Assembly: GCA_025201375.1 (NCBI GenBank)
Contig: JAIWZP010000011.1
Coordinates: 248,001-312,000 of the forward strand
DNA length: 64,000 bases
DNA from: Gongronella butleri
Lineage: Eukaryota > Mucoromycota > Mucoromycetes > Mucorales > Cunninghamellaceae
Reading direction: 5' to 3'
The translations under genes were made by a program, and so were the position numbers. Below are positions 1 to 11,052 of this stretch, in pieces (the first letter of the stretch is position 1; each line of letters begins with the position of its first letter). The notes under the pieces were generated by a model. The model did not search any database and was not told where the DNA came from. It worked only from the letters and a program-made list of their open reading frames with translations.

Positions 1-751
1 AAATTTGTTCATCTGGAGATCCATGAGAACAATGGTGAGCATCAGCAATTCGCGTTATTTTTTTTCCTTTCAAATCCCCTTACTCTTCATGGACTCTTGC
101 TTGGCAAGCCATTCTTGTCGCAATTGCTCTCGCTCGATGCGTTCGCGGTCCTCGCGGTCGCGATCGGGCAGGAAGCTGGTGTCAGCAAAGGGATCCTTGG
201 CGATCTTGCGCTTCTTTTTGGTATCATCCAGGCTGCCATTGCCCTTTTCATCGTCGTCCTTGGCCTCCTCCTCCTCCTCTTCATCATCACCTGCAAACGA
301 GAGCTTAAGCACCTGCTTCTTCTTGCGCTTCTTCTTTTTTTCCTCGCTACAAAAAAAAAAAAAAATTGTGATTATTAAAGGGTGTTCCAGTCCTGCCACG
401 TTTTTTGTGGTTTACGCCAATGGTGCTGTTTTTGCTGCCTCGCGCTTTTGCTGCTCCTCCAAGTTTTCCTTGATCTTGCGGTAGTCGGAGAGCTCTGTAA
501 GACCAATTGCGCGTGTCTTTAGCTGTGACTCGATATCATTCGAGGCGGCCGCGAACTTGGACGAGCCCACACGCACCTCATTCAGCTGTCAATTATAAAA
601 AATGAGTCAACATGAACACATAGTCCTTGATTCCTTTGTTCCCGGGCTGGTAAGCTCTCTTTACCTTGTTTATACGTTGACGTTCGCGCTCCGTGTCGTC
701 ATAAATCTTTTGTCGTGCCTTTTCAAGGCCTTTGCGTCGGTCGTGTTCCAT
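1..751 (-). CDS. XAP5/FAM50 family protein, 3' end outside window
   Basis: Minus-strand gene cut by the left edge of the window. Exons in coding order: 751-665, 585-416, 346-84 and 12-1 (continuing out). All introns are GT-AG and phases agree (87, 170 and 263 nt, then 12+). After a charged N-terminal helix comes a segment like the FAM50 region 'ESQLKTRAIGLTELSDYR', then a lysine-rich stretch, an acidic run and the family hallmark DTSFLPDRDREDRERIE followed by LRQEWLAKQE. In humans FAM50A is a nuclear, spliceosome-linked protein; in plants and algae the family is called XAP5 circadian timekeeper. The ATG at 751 was chosen because upstream in-frame sequence shows no resemblance to the family. 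The C-terminal XAP5 domain proper lies beyond position 1. Confidence 0.88.
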
Positions 752-1339
752 GCTAAAAGTCGTAAAAGATCGGAATGAAGAAGAAGAGCAGAATCTGGCG
801 GGTTTCGAACGCCGTCGAAATTTGTGCCTGCCCCTTTTGCCCCATTGGCGTGCCGCAGTCATAGGACGAATCTGCATTTCACATCTTCCTGGTAGATAAT
901 CCTCTCGACTACGCGTAGTACTCGCGTGGAGCGCCGTAAGCAATATCGTCTCGTCTATTTCAATGTTTTGCCGAGTTTTAAAGATCGGCGATCTATAAAA
1001 CATTAAATTTCTACGGTTTTTACGCGTTGTGCAACTTTTCGGCAGACGTTCCTTTCGGATTAGCACTTGCTGGACAATGAGAATCCTTACAGACAAGTTT
1101 CTGCTTCAATGAGACCGCTGCATTGCCTACAGTATCCTTTTAGAAAAGGGTGATTGCGTGTAAAATACTATTTTCTAAAGCTAAAATCCATACCTAGTTT
1201 ACATGAAGTCGCAGCTCATTATGATAAATTAGTCAATCGCGCTTTGCGAAAAAAAAAAAAAACATATTTTGAGAATGGACTTTGCAAAGCTGTTGCCAAT
1301 TTTACCCTTTTCTGAAAATGCACAGCAAATAAGACCTGG
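752..1339. other. Gene-free spacer upstream of XAP5
   Basis: No credible coding exon is seen. The stretch would hold the promoter and 5' UTR of the minus-strand XAP5 gene and then runs into the first tandem array. Reading frames here have no recognisable motif. Confidence 0.5.
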
Positions 1340-3420
1340 TTCCATGCAAAGTGCATTTCTTCAGGACTGAGTGATCCGATTTGCGAAAAAAAAAAAAAAA
1401 AAAACTTGGAATCGTTGGAGCCTTGAGTGGACTATCCGATGGTCTAAATTTGGCGCCATGGGGTCAAGTTCATCGGGAGAAACGCGTAAAATATTATTTT
1501 GGCGCTGTGTTTTCACTAGCAAACACGAATCTTGAGATTCCTCGAGACTGAGTGATCCGGTTCGCGAACAAAATTAACACCGTTGGAGAATTGGGTTTAC
1601 CATCCACTGGTCCAAATTTGGCACCAGATGAGCGCGTTTCTGAGAAAGCGCCAGTTTCATAGGCGTAAAGGGGGTAAGATCGGCACGATTTGGTCTCGTA
1701 TCGCGACAACGGCTGAGCGCCCCGACACGTGAGACACCTCAAATGAATCAGCGGACAAACGTGGTAAAAGCGCTTGTGGTTTGAGAATATCGCGTCGATT
1801 TTTCGGAATGTTAGCTTTCAGGGATCGTTTTGAGCCTGTTTTAGCCCTGAATATATGAAAATGCGTTTTCTCAGGACTGAGTGTTCCGATTCTGAAAAAA
1901 CTTGGAATCATCGACGTTTCGAGTCGAATATCTGCTGATCTAAATTTGGCTCCAGATCGTCAGGCTCATCAGGAGGAACGCGTAAAATATTATTTTGGCG
2001 CTGTGTTTTCACTAGCAAACACGAAGCTTGAGATTTCTCGAAACTGAACGATCCGATTCGCGAACAAAATTTATACCGCTGGAGAATTGTGTCTACCATC
2101 AACTGGTCCAAATTTGGGACCAGATGAGCGAGTTTCTGATGAAGTACCAGTGTCATGGGCGTAAGGGGAGTAAAATCATCACCATTTGATCTCGTACAGC
2201 GGTAACGGCTGATCGCCCCGACAAGCAAGTCACCTCAAATGAATCAGCGGGCAGACGCGGTAAAAGCGCTTGTGGTTTGGGAGCATCGCTTTGTGTTCTC
2301 GGCGAGTTAGCCTTCAGGGGTCGTTTTGGCCCTGTTTTGACCCTGAATTAATGCGAAGTGCATTTTCTCAAGACTGAGTAGTCTGATTTCTGGAAAAACT
2401 TGACATCGTCGAAATTGTGAGTCGAGTATCCAGTAGTCTAAACTTGGCGCTATATAGTTAGACTCATCAGGAGAAACGCGTAAAATATTGCTCAACGCTG
2501 TGTTTTCACCAACAAACACGAATCTCGAGCTTTCTCACGACTGAGTGATCCGATTCGCACAAAAACTTAATGCCGTTGAGGAATTGAGTCTATCATCAAC
2601 TGGTCCAAATTTGGGACCAGATGAGCAAGTTTCTGATGACGCACCAGTTTCATAGGCGTAAAGGGTGTAAATTCACCACCATTTGGTCTCGTACTGCGGC
2701 AACGGCTGAGCGCCCCGATGCGCTAGTCACCTCAAATGAATCAGCAAGCAAACGTGGTAAAAGCGCTTGAGATTTGAGGATATCGTGTCGATTTTTCGGT
2801 GAGTTAGCTTTCAGAGATCGTTCTGAGCCTGTTTTAGCCCTGAATATATGCAAAGTGCATTATCTCAGGACTGAGTGATTCAATTTGCAAAAAAAAAACA
2901 AAACTTGGAATCATCGAAGTTTTTAGTCGAGTATCCACTGGTCTAAATTTGGAAGCATACGGTCAGGCTCATCGGGAGAAACGCGTAAAATATTATTTCG
3001 GCACTGTGTTTTTACTAGCAAACACGAATCTCGAGATTTCTCGAGACTGAGTGATCCGGTTCGCGAAAAAAAAAACTTAACATCGCTGGAGAATTGGGTC
3101 TACAATCAACTGATACAAATTTGGGACCAGATGCGCTAGTTTCTGATGAAGCGCTACTGTAGTTTCATAGGCGTAAAGGGGGTAATAATATTGACGACAC
3201 CATTTGGTCTCGTACCGCAGCAACGGCTGAGCGCCCCGACACGTGAGATACCTTAAATGAATCAGCGGACAAACGCGGTAAAAGCGCTTGTGGTTTTGGG
3301 ACATCGTGTCAAATTTTCGGCGAGTTAGCCTACTGAGGTCGTTTTGACCCAGAATTTTACGTACAGTATAAAAAATAATGCATGTTCTCAGGACTGATGA
3401 GTGATCCAATCTCTGAACAA
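1340..3420. repeat. About 500-bp tandem repeat array, copy 1
   Basis: About four diverged monomers lie head to tail. The landmark 'cgcgtaaaatatt' recurs near 1484, 1979, 2476 and 2981, a spacing of 495 to 505 bp. Each monomer contains two related sub-blocks that begin with 'actgagtgatccg' (for example near 1366 and 1546), followed by a motif like 'tggtccaaatttggnaccag', so the unit is a higher-order repeat of unequal halves of about 180 and 325 bp. A third block holds 'aatcagcggacaaacgcgg'. The monomers differ by substitutions and small indels. The same array occurs at 41870-43760 in the same orientation. Confidence 0.9.
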
Positions 3421-3930
3421 ACTTGACATTGCCGGCTTTTTGTGTTCAACATCCTCTAGCTCAAATATAGGACCCGATGAACAAGATCCGGAGAACACGT
3501 CCTGCAAAAAGGTGGTATGATAAGAAGGTTTTTTTCCATTTTGGTAGCGTATTATGCTGCGACAAAGGCCCAACCTATCGACGCTCGAGTCACCTAAAGT
3601 GGTAAACGCGCGCTTGTGGTTTGGAGAGATTGTGTTGAGAAATCTCGGAACTTGTTGGGGTTGGCGCAATGGCTCTGAAAACCCGCAATTTCGATTTTTT
3701 TGGTTCTTCGTTGGCAGACATACATACAGTACGGTACGGTACAGTATCATTATACTGTAATTAATGATGCTGTCTCGAGCTCTCGACCCTTGCCTGTCTG
3801 TTCATATTCACAAATTTGAGCTTCCGCAAACGCGAAAAAATCAGCCAGCATGTCATAAAATGCCCAAGAAAAATGCACAAAGCACAATTGTCATCCGTTT
3901 TGGCGATTTTTGCACACAAATAAAACATTT
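3390..3930. repeat. Right-end block of the 500-bp array, copy 1
   Basis: After the last full monomer comes a more diverged unit containing 'aggacccgatgaacaagatcc' type sequence, a stretch with 'cattttggtagcgta', and then 'catattcacaaat' followed by 'cagcatg...catcc'. The same succession follows the second array at 43720-44215, so the two loci share the array edge as well as the array. Confidence 0.75.
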
Positions 3931-3989
3931 CAACAACCATCCATGTTTCAATCTCAGTGGTCAGAAACTAACGCGTTCTACCGTATCAC

Positions 3990-4785
3990 TTCAATGTCTG
4001 AAGCATTGCGCTATACTGCACGAAAACGTACACATTTACCTTTAAAATTCAAAGAGCGTGTTTTCCGGACTTTCCCGGCCTGCTGTGCCTCCAGAAAACA
4101 ATTTACAGCCTTCTCGCCCGCTATTAAAACTTTCCTCATGGAATAAATGACCGCCCAGTGTTCAAGACAGACCCGCGCGATATTTTTTCGACCCGAAAAT
4201 GCCAAAAATCTGTTATTTGTAATATTTTGCATTCATTTGGCCATCTGCATGGTCAAGCCCGCTCAAGAATAGCCGCATCGTGTTCAACGCAAAATTTGCT
4301 ACAAAAAAGCTTAAACCCTCAAAGCGCTACGATTACTTTTTAAAAATTCAGGGGTCACTCAGGGGTCACACATTTCAATCTCAGAAAATGCCAAATTTGA
4401 ATTTTTTCGAACTTCGAGTGATCAATGCATCCCAAACAAGTAACTCCGACAATTTACTATTGGCTGACAAAATGACAGGTCGCCCCAGCGTAAGAAAAAA
4501 GCCCAAAGAGTGACGCATGAACGCCGATCGACTGAGAAAAGTGCCTACTTTGGGCAAGATTTTTTTGCAAAAATTTAACGTTATTGACCCTTCCAAATTA
4601 AGATGGTGGATAGCATGGAATTTTTATTTTTTTATGTTTTTTATACTTTTTTATTTTGCACATTTTTATGCGCTGAGTGGCCTGCCGCCTGGTAAAATGA
4701 CCGATGCAAAATGTTAAAACCCAAGCCAGCGCGCTGCAAGTCATCCCACTAGATGCTTTGCTCCCCTATTCTCTAAATAGTACAA
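3990..4785. repeat. About 0.8-kb dispersed repeat, copy 1
   Basis: This segment aligns by eye over its full length with 32610-33418, in the same orientation. Shared landmarks in order are 'tgtgcctccagaaa', 'tttgcattcat', 'caaagcgctacg', 'caggggtcactcaggggtcaca', 'ctcagaaaatgccaaatttg', 'gagtgatcaatgcatcccaa', 'gtgacgcatgaac', 'cgatcgactgagaaa' and 'aaaatgaccgatgcaaaa'. No long conserved frame is evident. The family is unidentified. Confidence 0.85.
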
Positions 4786-5029
4786 TCGGCAAGAAAATTA
4801 CCGAGATTAGATTGTTGTACTAATAGGAATTGGCTAATATTTTCACTGGAGGTGTATTTTTACGTCGGATGCCCATGGAGCGTTTAAAAAAAAGAAAAAT
4901 GTTCTTAGTTGACGAGCAATCCTTCATTTCATAGAAAAAAATGAAGCGTTTGGCTGGTGAAAAAAAATGAAGGCATGGAAGCTGTTGCGCATCGGTCCGC
5001 AAAAAAAATTGAGGTTAATCAAAATAGGC

Positions 5030-5700
5030 AATGGATGCCGGGCAGCTTTTTTTCTTTCGGGCAAAGTGTTGTGGTTTCATTGCAGTAAAAAAGGCGTCGA
5101 TAGCTCGGTGTGCGCACCATGCGTTCCAAATTGGCTGTTGTTGGACGAATGTTGTGCTTCCATTGCAGATGGACATCACGAGAAATGAGAGCTTGAGTGT
5201 CTCAATTCACTTTTTCCTCAAACCTCGGAGGTCGCTCCTGCTTTTTTTAGTCCACAAGCCCTCGATAGGTCCGTGTGCTGCGCATCATGCATCTCAAAAA
5301 TGCCTGTTGGGCGAGTGTGGTGGCTCCATTGCAGGTGGAGATCACGAGAAACGAGAGCATGAGTGGCTCGATACACTTTTTGTGGAAACCTCGGCGCGGA
5401 GTCGCACCAACTTTTTTTTTTTATCCAGAAAACCCTCGATGGGTCGGTGTGGGCATCATGCATCTCAAAAATGGCCGTTGAGCGAGGGTTGTGTTCCATT
5501 GCAGAAAAAAAGGGCCTCGATAGGTCCGGGTGCTGCGCATCATTCATGCATCCAAAAATGGCTGTTGTGTGAGTGTTGTGGTTTCATTGCAGCAATTGGA
5601 TGGACATCACGAGAAATGAGAGCATGAGTGTCTCGATTCACTTTTTGTGCAAACCTCGGGGGTCGCTGCTCTTTTTTTTAGTCCAGCAACTCCCAATTGT
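5030..5700. repeat. About 175-bp tandem repeats, first block
   Basis: Diverged direct repeats carry the succession 'catcacgagaaatgagagc', 'tgtctcgattcactttttgtg', 'aaacctcgggggtcg', 'agtcca', 'ccctcgataggtc', 'gcatcatgcatc' and 'aaaaatggctgttg'. Units start near 5095, 5265, 5445 and 5515, some of them shortened. Another block lies at 6520-6800. No coding role is seen. Confidence 0.8.
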
Positions 5701-5869
5701 TCGGTGTGAATAGTAGGACACAGCACAATACCAAGGGGAAATGTCGTCGTACAAACCCAAGGACTTCGCGCAATAACAGTAAAGCATGAATTCGTCACCC
5801 CGCTTAAAGCCCGCCCTGGAGCCGCGTTCTTTTCCTACGCTACTCTTCTTTCTCTCTCTTTTTTTTTCC

Positions 5870-6290
5870 TTTCATAGCCATGCGCGCATGCGAGAACATG
5901 CAAGCACGACACCACTCAACAGACTGAAAAAGCACTGGAAAAGGACAAAAGCCGCTGGTGTTCCCTGTTTTTTTTTGGTATCTTGGCGCGTCCTGTTGCC
6001 TGGCTTTGTCCTCTTTTTTTATTTCTCTAATGGCCATGCGAGCACATGCAAGCATGACACCGCGCAACACACTGCAAATGCACTGGAAATGGACGAAAAC
6101 AACTGATAATCTTTTTTTTTGCAGCCTTGGGCACGCATCATGTTGTTGCCTGACATCCTTTGTCCTGTTTTTTTTTCTCAAGGCCATTCGAGCATATGGG
6201 CGCTCGACACCACGCAGCACACTGCGAAAGCACCGGAAATCGATGAAAACAATCGGTATTCGCTGTACTTTGTCTTTTTGATGGCTATTG
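5870..6290. repeat. Three tandem copies of an about 152-bp repeat
   Basis: Three direct copies begin near 5876, 6028 and 6180. Each carries an 'agccatgcgagcacatgcaagc' type start, then 'gacaccacgca(g/a)ca', 'aaagcactggaaa' and 'gacaaaa', ending in a T-run and 'tttgtcct'. The copies are diverged but stay in register. Confidence 0.8.
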
Positions 6291-6519
6291 CTCGATGAAT
6301 CAAGGGGGCCAGCAGCGATTTGCACCAGCAGCAACGACATCAGCGCTTCAAGGCCCCCAAAGATGATTTACAGCCAAGGTAAGAGCTCTCTCTCTCTTTT
6401 GTCTTCACTCAATTTAATAAAGAAGCTGCTATTACATACAAAACGGCATATAGTAGCTAAAAAAGGCGCGAGGAGACAGACTTGGAGTCGTGTTTTTTTT
6501 TGGCAAAATTGGTCATGGA

Positions 6520-6800
6520 TTCCAAGATGGCTGCCGTTGTCAGAGTGTTGTGGGCCGCTCGTCCTTTTTTTTAGTCCAGGAACCCTCGATAGCTCGTCGG
6601 TGTGTGCATCATGCATCCCAAAAATGGCTGTTGGCCGTTGGGCGAGTATTGTGTTTCATTGCAGCAAAAAAAAAAAAGGCAGATGGACATCACGAGAAAT
6701 GAGAGCTTGATTGTCTCGATTCACTTTTTATGCAAACCTTGGGGGTCATTCGTCGTTCCATTCCAAAAATGGCTGTTGGGCGAGTGCTGCGGTTTCAGAT
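6520..6800. repeat. About 175-bp repeats, second block
   Basis: Continuation of the repeat family at 5030-5700 after the 152-bp array. The words 'gcatcatgcatcccaaaaatggctgttgg' and 'ggacatcacgagaaatgagagc' are shared. The 152-bp block therefore sits between two parts of the 175-bp family. Confidence 0.75.
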
Positions 6801-6939
6801 CCGGTCGACATGCGGGTTTTCTGATAATTGCTCATGAGAAGAGGAAATCAAAAAAATATGGCTATCGTGGCCCAGCACCTTTCAACGTCAAGAAGTGACC
6901 CCACATCTTGCCAGGCCAGGCCAAGGCCTCCGGACCTTG

Positions 6940-7085
6940 TTGTTAGCAAATCTGAAATAAAATTTGGGGGTCGACTAGACCGTTGTCGAGCAAATCGCGA
7001 TCAAAGATTTTGTTGAAAAAGTGTATTTTCTCCGGCAGTTTTGATCAGGTCTCCGTGAAACTTTATTCACTCGACGGAGATTCAG
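6940..7085. repeat. Dispersed repeat family B, copy 1
   Basis: A core of about 145 bp: 'aatctgaaataaaatttggggg', 'gactagaccgttgtcg', 'caaatcgcgatcaaa', 'aaaagtgtattttctc' and 'gttttgatca', ending near 'ggtgaaact...ctcgacc'. Related copies lie at 8985-9120, about 9605-9735 and 33420-33570. Confidence 0.7.
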
Positions 7086-8059
7086 TGTAGTGTCAAGCGC
7101 TGGTAGCCATGCATTGACGCGCCGGCTGCGGCGCGAATTGCTTGGATAGCAGGCGATTAAAAAAAATCAAATCAATCAATGCAGGTGCCAGCCATCTGGA
7201 GCCGTCTCCCCAGGCACACACGACCTGGTGCACGTGCATGTCAATGTGGCCGTTGACATGTACAAAAAAGGCATCGCGAATCATTGGCCAGGCGGGGACA
7301 AAAGGCGCGATTAAAATAAAAAATAAAAAAAAAGATAAGCAGCCCAGTAGCCTTATTGTCAAGCAGCCCCGAGGAATCAAGAAACGAAAAGAGACACAGG
7401 TGTGACCGCGTGTCAGGCACACTGAACGTGGGCAGCACAAGATATGATATAAAAAAAAAAGAAAAGGGAATTTAAATTCATAAAAGAGTGCATGGCCGGC
7501 GATCAATGAATCAGGCCGCGGCACTTGAAATGGCCCAAGTGAGGCGGAGTGTGCCGCACTGCCTCACGCTCAAAAAAAAAAGATATGATACGCGAAAATG
7601 AGGCGCGTTAAGGTCATGAGCAATTGACATGCGAATGAATCATATAAAGCATGTACACGTCACCGATAATGGATGCTCATGAACACAAGATAACGGAAGA
7701 GCACTTGGCAGTTGGCACGTCAAAACACACAGAGAGCCAAGTGCGCACAAAAAAAAAGGGGGGTTTTGAGATGCAAGGCACTCCCGTGTCGCGTATGTCA
7801 ATAATCGTAATTTCTTATCAAATGGCTATCGCTTCTTCAAATACTATAAAAGCCTTGCATCCCAATAGTCGAAATAAAGTCCAACCCGTTTTTATCACGA
7901 ATCCCGGTTCTGTTTTTTTATCACTTTTTTACTTTTTTCACTTTGATCCCCTGTTTTACCCCCCTACGACATTCAGTAGCTGCATTTGACACGTTAAAAA
8001 CACATTTGGTTGTTTTTCCAGTTGTCGAGAAAAGTGAGTCTGAAAATTAATCCAATGTT
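7086..8059. other. Gene-free stretch, nothing recognised
   Basis: The longest minus-strand open frame here (7093-7524) is a cysteine- and phenylalanine-rich stretch without recognisable motifs and looks like chance. No repeat matching the rest of the window was found by eye, apart from A/T runs. Confidence 0.45.
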
Positions 8060-8810
8060 TGATCGTCTTTTGCAAGCGTGCAGAGTGTGTCCATCGGGGA
8101 AACAAACAATCCGAAAATGACATCCGCGCGTGTGTCGCTTTTGAACGTTGCTATTTTCACCGCGATCCACAATATAATTTGAGACCTTGTGCTAAATTTG
8201 TGAAAATAACGGCATTTTGGATTCATCTGCAAAACGACCAAGTCGACCTCTGGTTTTTAATCTTTTGTAGCGAAAGAGTGTCCCGAAATAACTTTATTAT
8301 GGGTTTGGAGAGACAATCCATCCATGGTTTGCGTTCTTGAAGATTAGATTTGTGAAAAAATGCCAAAATTTTAAAAATTGTTAGCAGCAGCTAAATCACC
8401 ACGCACTGTTTTACACATTCCTTTATAATTTGAGGGGCCAAAATTACCTACTGTAATGGCTAATTTTGACATGATCCTACGACGACGGTTTGTGGCGGTC
8501 AACGTTGCATTTGTGAAAATTCGTGAAATCAGTGCATATTTCGACAACGGCCTGAGTGATCTCTGGTTTTCATTTTTTCTGAAAAGAGGGGCTTTAAAAA
8601 TACACGATGTTAATAAGTTTGGCAGCGATTGGAGCACGATTTTACTGCGAAATGATTTTTGAAAAACGCGCTACGGCCAAATTTTCAGCAATGTCAAGTT
8701 TCTGGCCGAACCAGCCGATCGAAATCGGGGTTTTAATTTTTTCTGAGAAGAGAGGAGCCGAATCCTATAAATGGCAAAGTTTCGTGGCTCTGCGATGAGT
8801 CGTTGGTGGC
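8060..8810. repeat. Diverged short direct repeats, family F
   Basis: Loosely related units share 'cgacaacg(a/g)cc', then 'gatctctggtttttcattttttctg' type sequence and 'tttgtgaaaat'. The clearest words fall near 8225-8270, 8550-8590 and 8715-8755, with an outlying match near 9365-9410. Similarity is weak, so unit length is uncertain (about 250-300 bp). Confidence 0.5.
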
Positions 8811-8984
8811 GAATGATTTTTTTGACTTTTTGACAAAAAAATTGTTGGTTAGGTTGAAATGCATCTGGAGGGTCCCCCGCTTGAGAGGTTCGAGCCCAGA
8901 CAGATTTCTCAAATCCGTTTGGCAACCTACACACTGGCGACCTGAGAGTCATCGCATTAGATGCGTTGACTCCGTTTTTCTCAG

Positions 8985-9120
8985 CAAATCTGCAATAAAA
9001 ATCGGCGGTTGACTTGACGGATCGCGAGGAAAAAGCGATCAAATCCAAAATTTAGAAAAATGAATTTCTCGGCCAGTTTTGATTGCATGCCGGTGAAACT
9101 GGGGTCATCCGACCGAGCAT
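8985..9120. repeat. Dispersed repeat family B, copy 2
   Basis: Shares with 6940-7085 the order 'aatctgcaataaaaatcggcgg', 'ttgact', 'gcgatcaaa', 'aaaaatgaatttctc', 'cagttttgattgcat' and 'ccggtgaaact'. Same orientation as copy 1. Confidence 0.65.
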
Positions 9121-9604
9121 TAAATTCTGCTTCTTTTGTCACCACAGCGCGTTGTGATCTGCCTTGTTCGTCGTCGAGAAAATCGAGCTTGAAATTTTAG
9201 ATTGTATGGTCCATGCGTACAAATGTTGCGCATCGACATTGCCGGGCAGGAACAAAATGACACTCGAGCGCCTCTCTTTCAGTGGTGCAAGTTTTACCCG
9301 GATTGAATCATTTTTTCGTGAACCATAATCAAATAGAGTAGTTTCTGCTAAATTTTGCATTTGCTCGACAACGACGTGGTCGATCCATGATTTTTCCGTT
9401 GTTTCTGCGAATCAGAGTCAACATGTCTTACAAAAGTGCCAGGCTCTTGGAGCTGCGAGGGCTATTTTAGAGCGATATTTTGATTTGAAATTTTGGTCAA
9501 TTTTGCAATGAACCACCTGTCAAAATTTGGGGTTTTGGGTTGGCAAGATTTTTTCTAAAAAATGACTCCAATAGTGATGTACAGTATTGAACCCTATTTC
9601 ATGT

Positions 9605-9735
9605 GTAAAAATGCTCTCCAAATTGCGATCCGCAGACTGGATCGCGATCAAATCGCAATTGAAGGGTTTTCTGAAAATAGCGATTTCTCCACCAGCTTCT
9701 GATATATACTGTTGGTGAAGCTCGTGAAGCTATTA
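9605..9735. repeat. Dispersed repeat family B, diverged copy
   Basis: A more distant match to family B: 'gatcgcgatcaaatcgcaattgaag', 'aaaatagcgatttctccaccag' and 'ggtgaagct'. Boundaries are approximate. Confidence 0.45.
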
Positions 9736-9899
9736 AAAAAGGACCGCTGAACGCGTCTTTCTTTAAAGATTCAAGTCTTTTCCCAAACGAATGACCATCT
9801 GGCACACTAGAGCTGAAATTGTCCATTTACTCGAAAATGTTGATTTTCTCGTCAACGGTCAGAGGCTCAGAGCAACACCCGGGTTCTCAGTTCTCTCTG

Positions 9900-10240
9900 A
9901 AAAAAAAGACGTCAAAATACCTATAATAGTGGACAAGTACCGTATTTTTTTGGAACTTTGGTCTCTGGATGGCGCGCCACGCTCATTTTCAAAATGCATC
10001 ATTTCTCCAAGAACGGGTGCAGTCGAGGATTTGAAAACGGAAAAAATTCGGTCCTCGCATCGCCGTGCCATTCAATCACGTGGTGAAGACATCCCATTCA
10101 CTGATAAAAATGAAATAAAAATCGGGGACCCATTGACTGGTATTGGAGAAGAGAAAAGCGGATTACTGAGATTTAGGGCCTGTTTCCGCACAAAGGCCAA
10201 TTCGATGAACACAGATTTATGTGCTTGGAAGTTCATATCA
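9900..10240 (+). repeat. Dispersed element family C, copy 1 (partial)
   Basis: Matches the other family C copies through 'ggatggcgc...ctcattttcaaaa', 'gggtgcagtcgaggatttgaaaa', 'catcgccgtgccattcaa', and 'gataaaaatgaaataaaaatcggggacccattgactgg'. A plus-strand frame of 166 codons (9791-10291) is open through the element. Its segment TDKNEIKIGDPLTG resembles the peptide encoded by the copies near 26460 and 55210, both on the minus strand. No known protein family was recognised. Confidence 0.65.
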
Positions 10241-11052
10241 TCATCCGAAAAAGCACGACGAGGCGCATATGAAAATATTGGCGATCGGTAGAAGAGGTGG
10301 ATGTACTGTAGCACATTCTACGGTACATGGAGTTTAACAGCAGCCTCGTTTCTACCGTAGTCAAATTGGACGCGTGATGATTCGCGATAGATCTGTCCCA
10401 CGCGAACGTCGACCTCACCAAATTCGTGCTGCACATGGAGCAGGAATTTTTGGGGGATGCATTTTCACCACAGCGCTGTGATGCATTGCGCGTTTGCGCC
10501 GATGCTAATCGCAAACTAAGTTTCATCTAAAATTGGCGATTGCTCGACATTACAATAATGAATCGTCAGTTTCATCGGTTTCTCCATGGGCGCTCTCCTG
10601 TGTGCAAGTTTGGTATGATTCTGGGAGCTCATTTTCAATTTTGGATTTGGGCGCCTGCCACAACTTTTTTACAGCATGCGTGACAGCTCGCGAGAAACGC
10701 GCGCAACGACCCCCAAAGTAAACCCAAGGGGATAAGCGCGCCGAAAGCGCGTCGTGTTATCGTTTTCTCGGCGTTTGTCTATTGCAATTTTTGCAAAATG
10801 AGGCGTTTCTTCCAAAATTCGCTTATTTTAACACATCTTGCAAGTTTGGAGATGCTCCCACGCTTTTTACGCCATTTTTGCAAGCAAAGCAGGGCCAATT
10901 CACGTATAAAACTTGTTTCTTGGGGAGGGAGGCCCAAGATGGGCAGGTCCACTGCGCCATTCAAGTCCGCTTCGCGTCGCCGCCGTCCTGGTGTTTTATC
11001 GCTTCTCTTTTTGTCTTTTTTTTCTCGTCCTTTTTTTCTTCCAAACGTTGGC
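10241..11052. other. Spacer before NBS1
   Basis: No supported gene. It contains several short ACAGTA/TACTGTA-type words near 10305-10350 and the presumed NBS1 promoter. The 5' edge of the NBS1 transcript cannot be placed from sequence alone. Confidence 0.45.

Noticed and set aside
800..835. tRNA-like B-box word on the minus strand near 'ggcgttcgaaacccgcc'
   Set aside because: No A box or cloverleaf partner at the right distance; probably chance.
1340..3420. CRISPR array
   Set aside because: Units are about 500 bp, diverged, and have no short identical repeats with unique spacers; the organism is a eukaryote.
5031..5627. 198-codon plus-strand frame with repeated segments
   Set aside because: It runs through the 175-bp tandem repeats and changes frame between units; the peptide repeats come from the DNA repeats, not from a gene.
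7093..7524. 143-codon minus-strand frame with many aromatic residues
   Set aside because: No domain, no splice context, lies in a repeat compartment; treated as non-coding.
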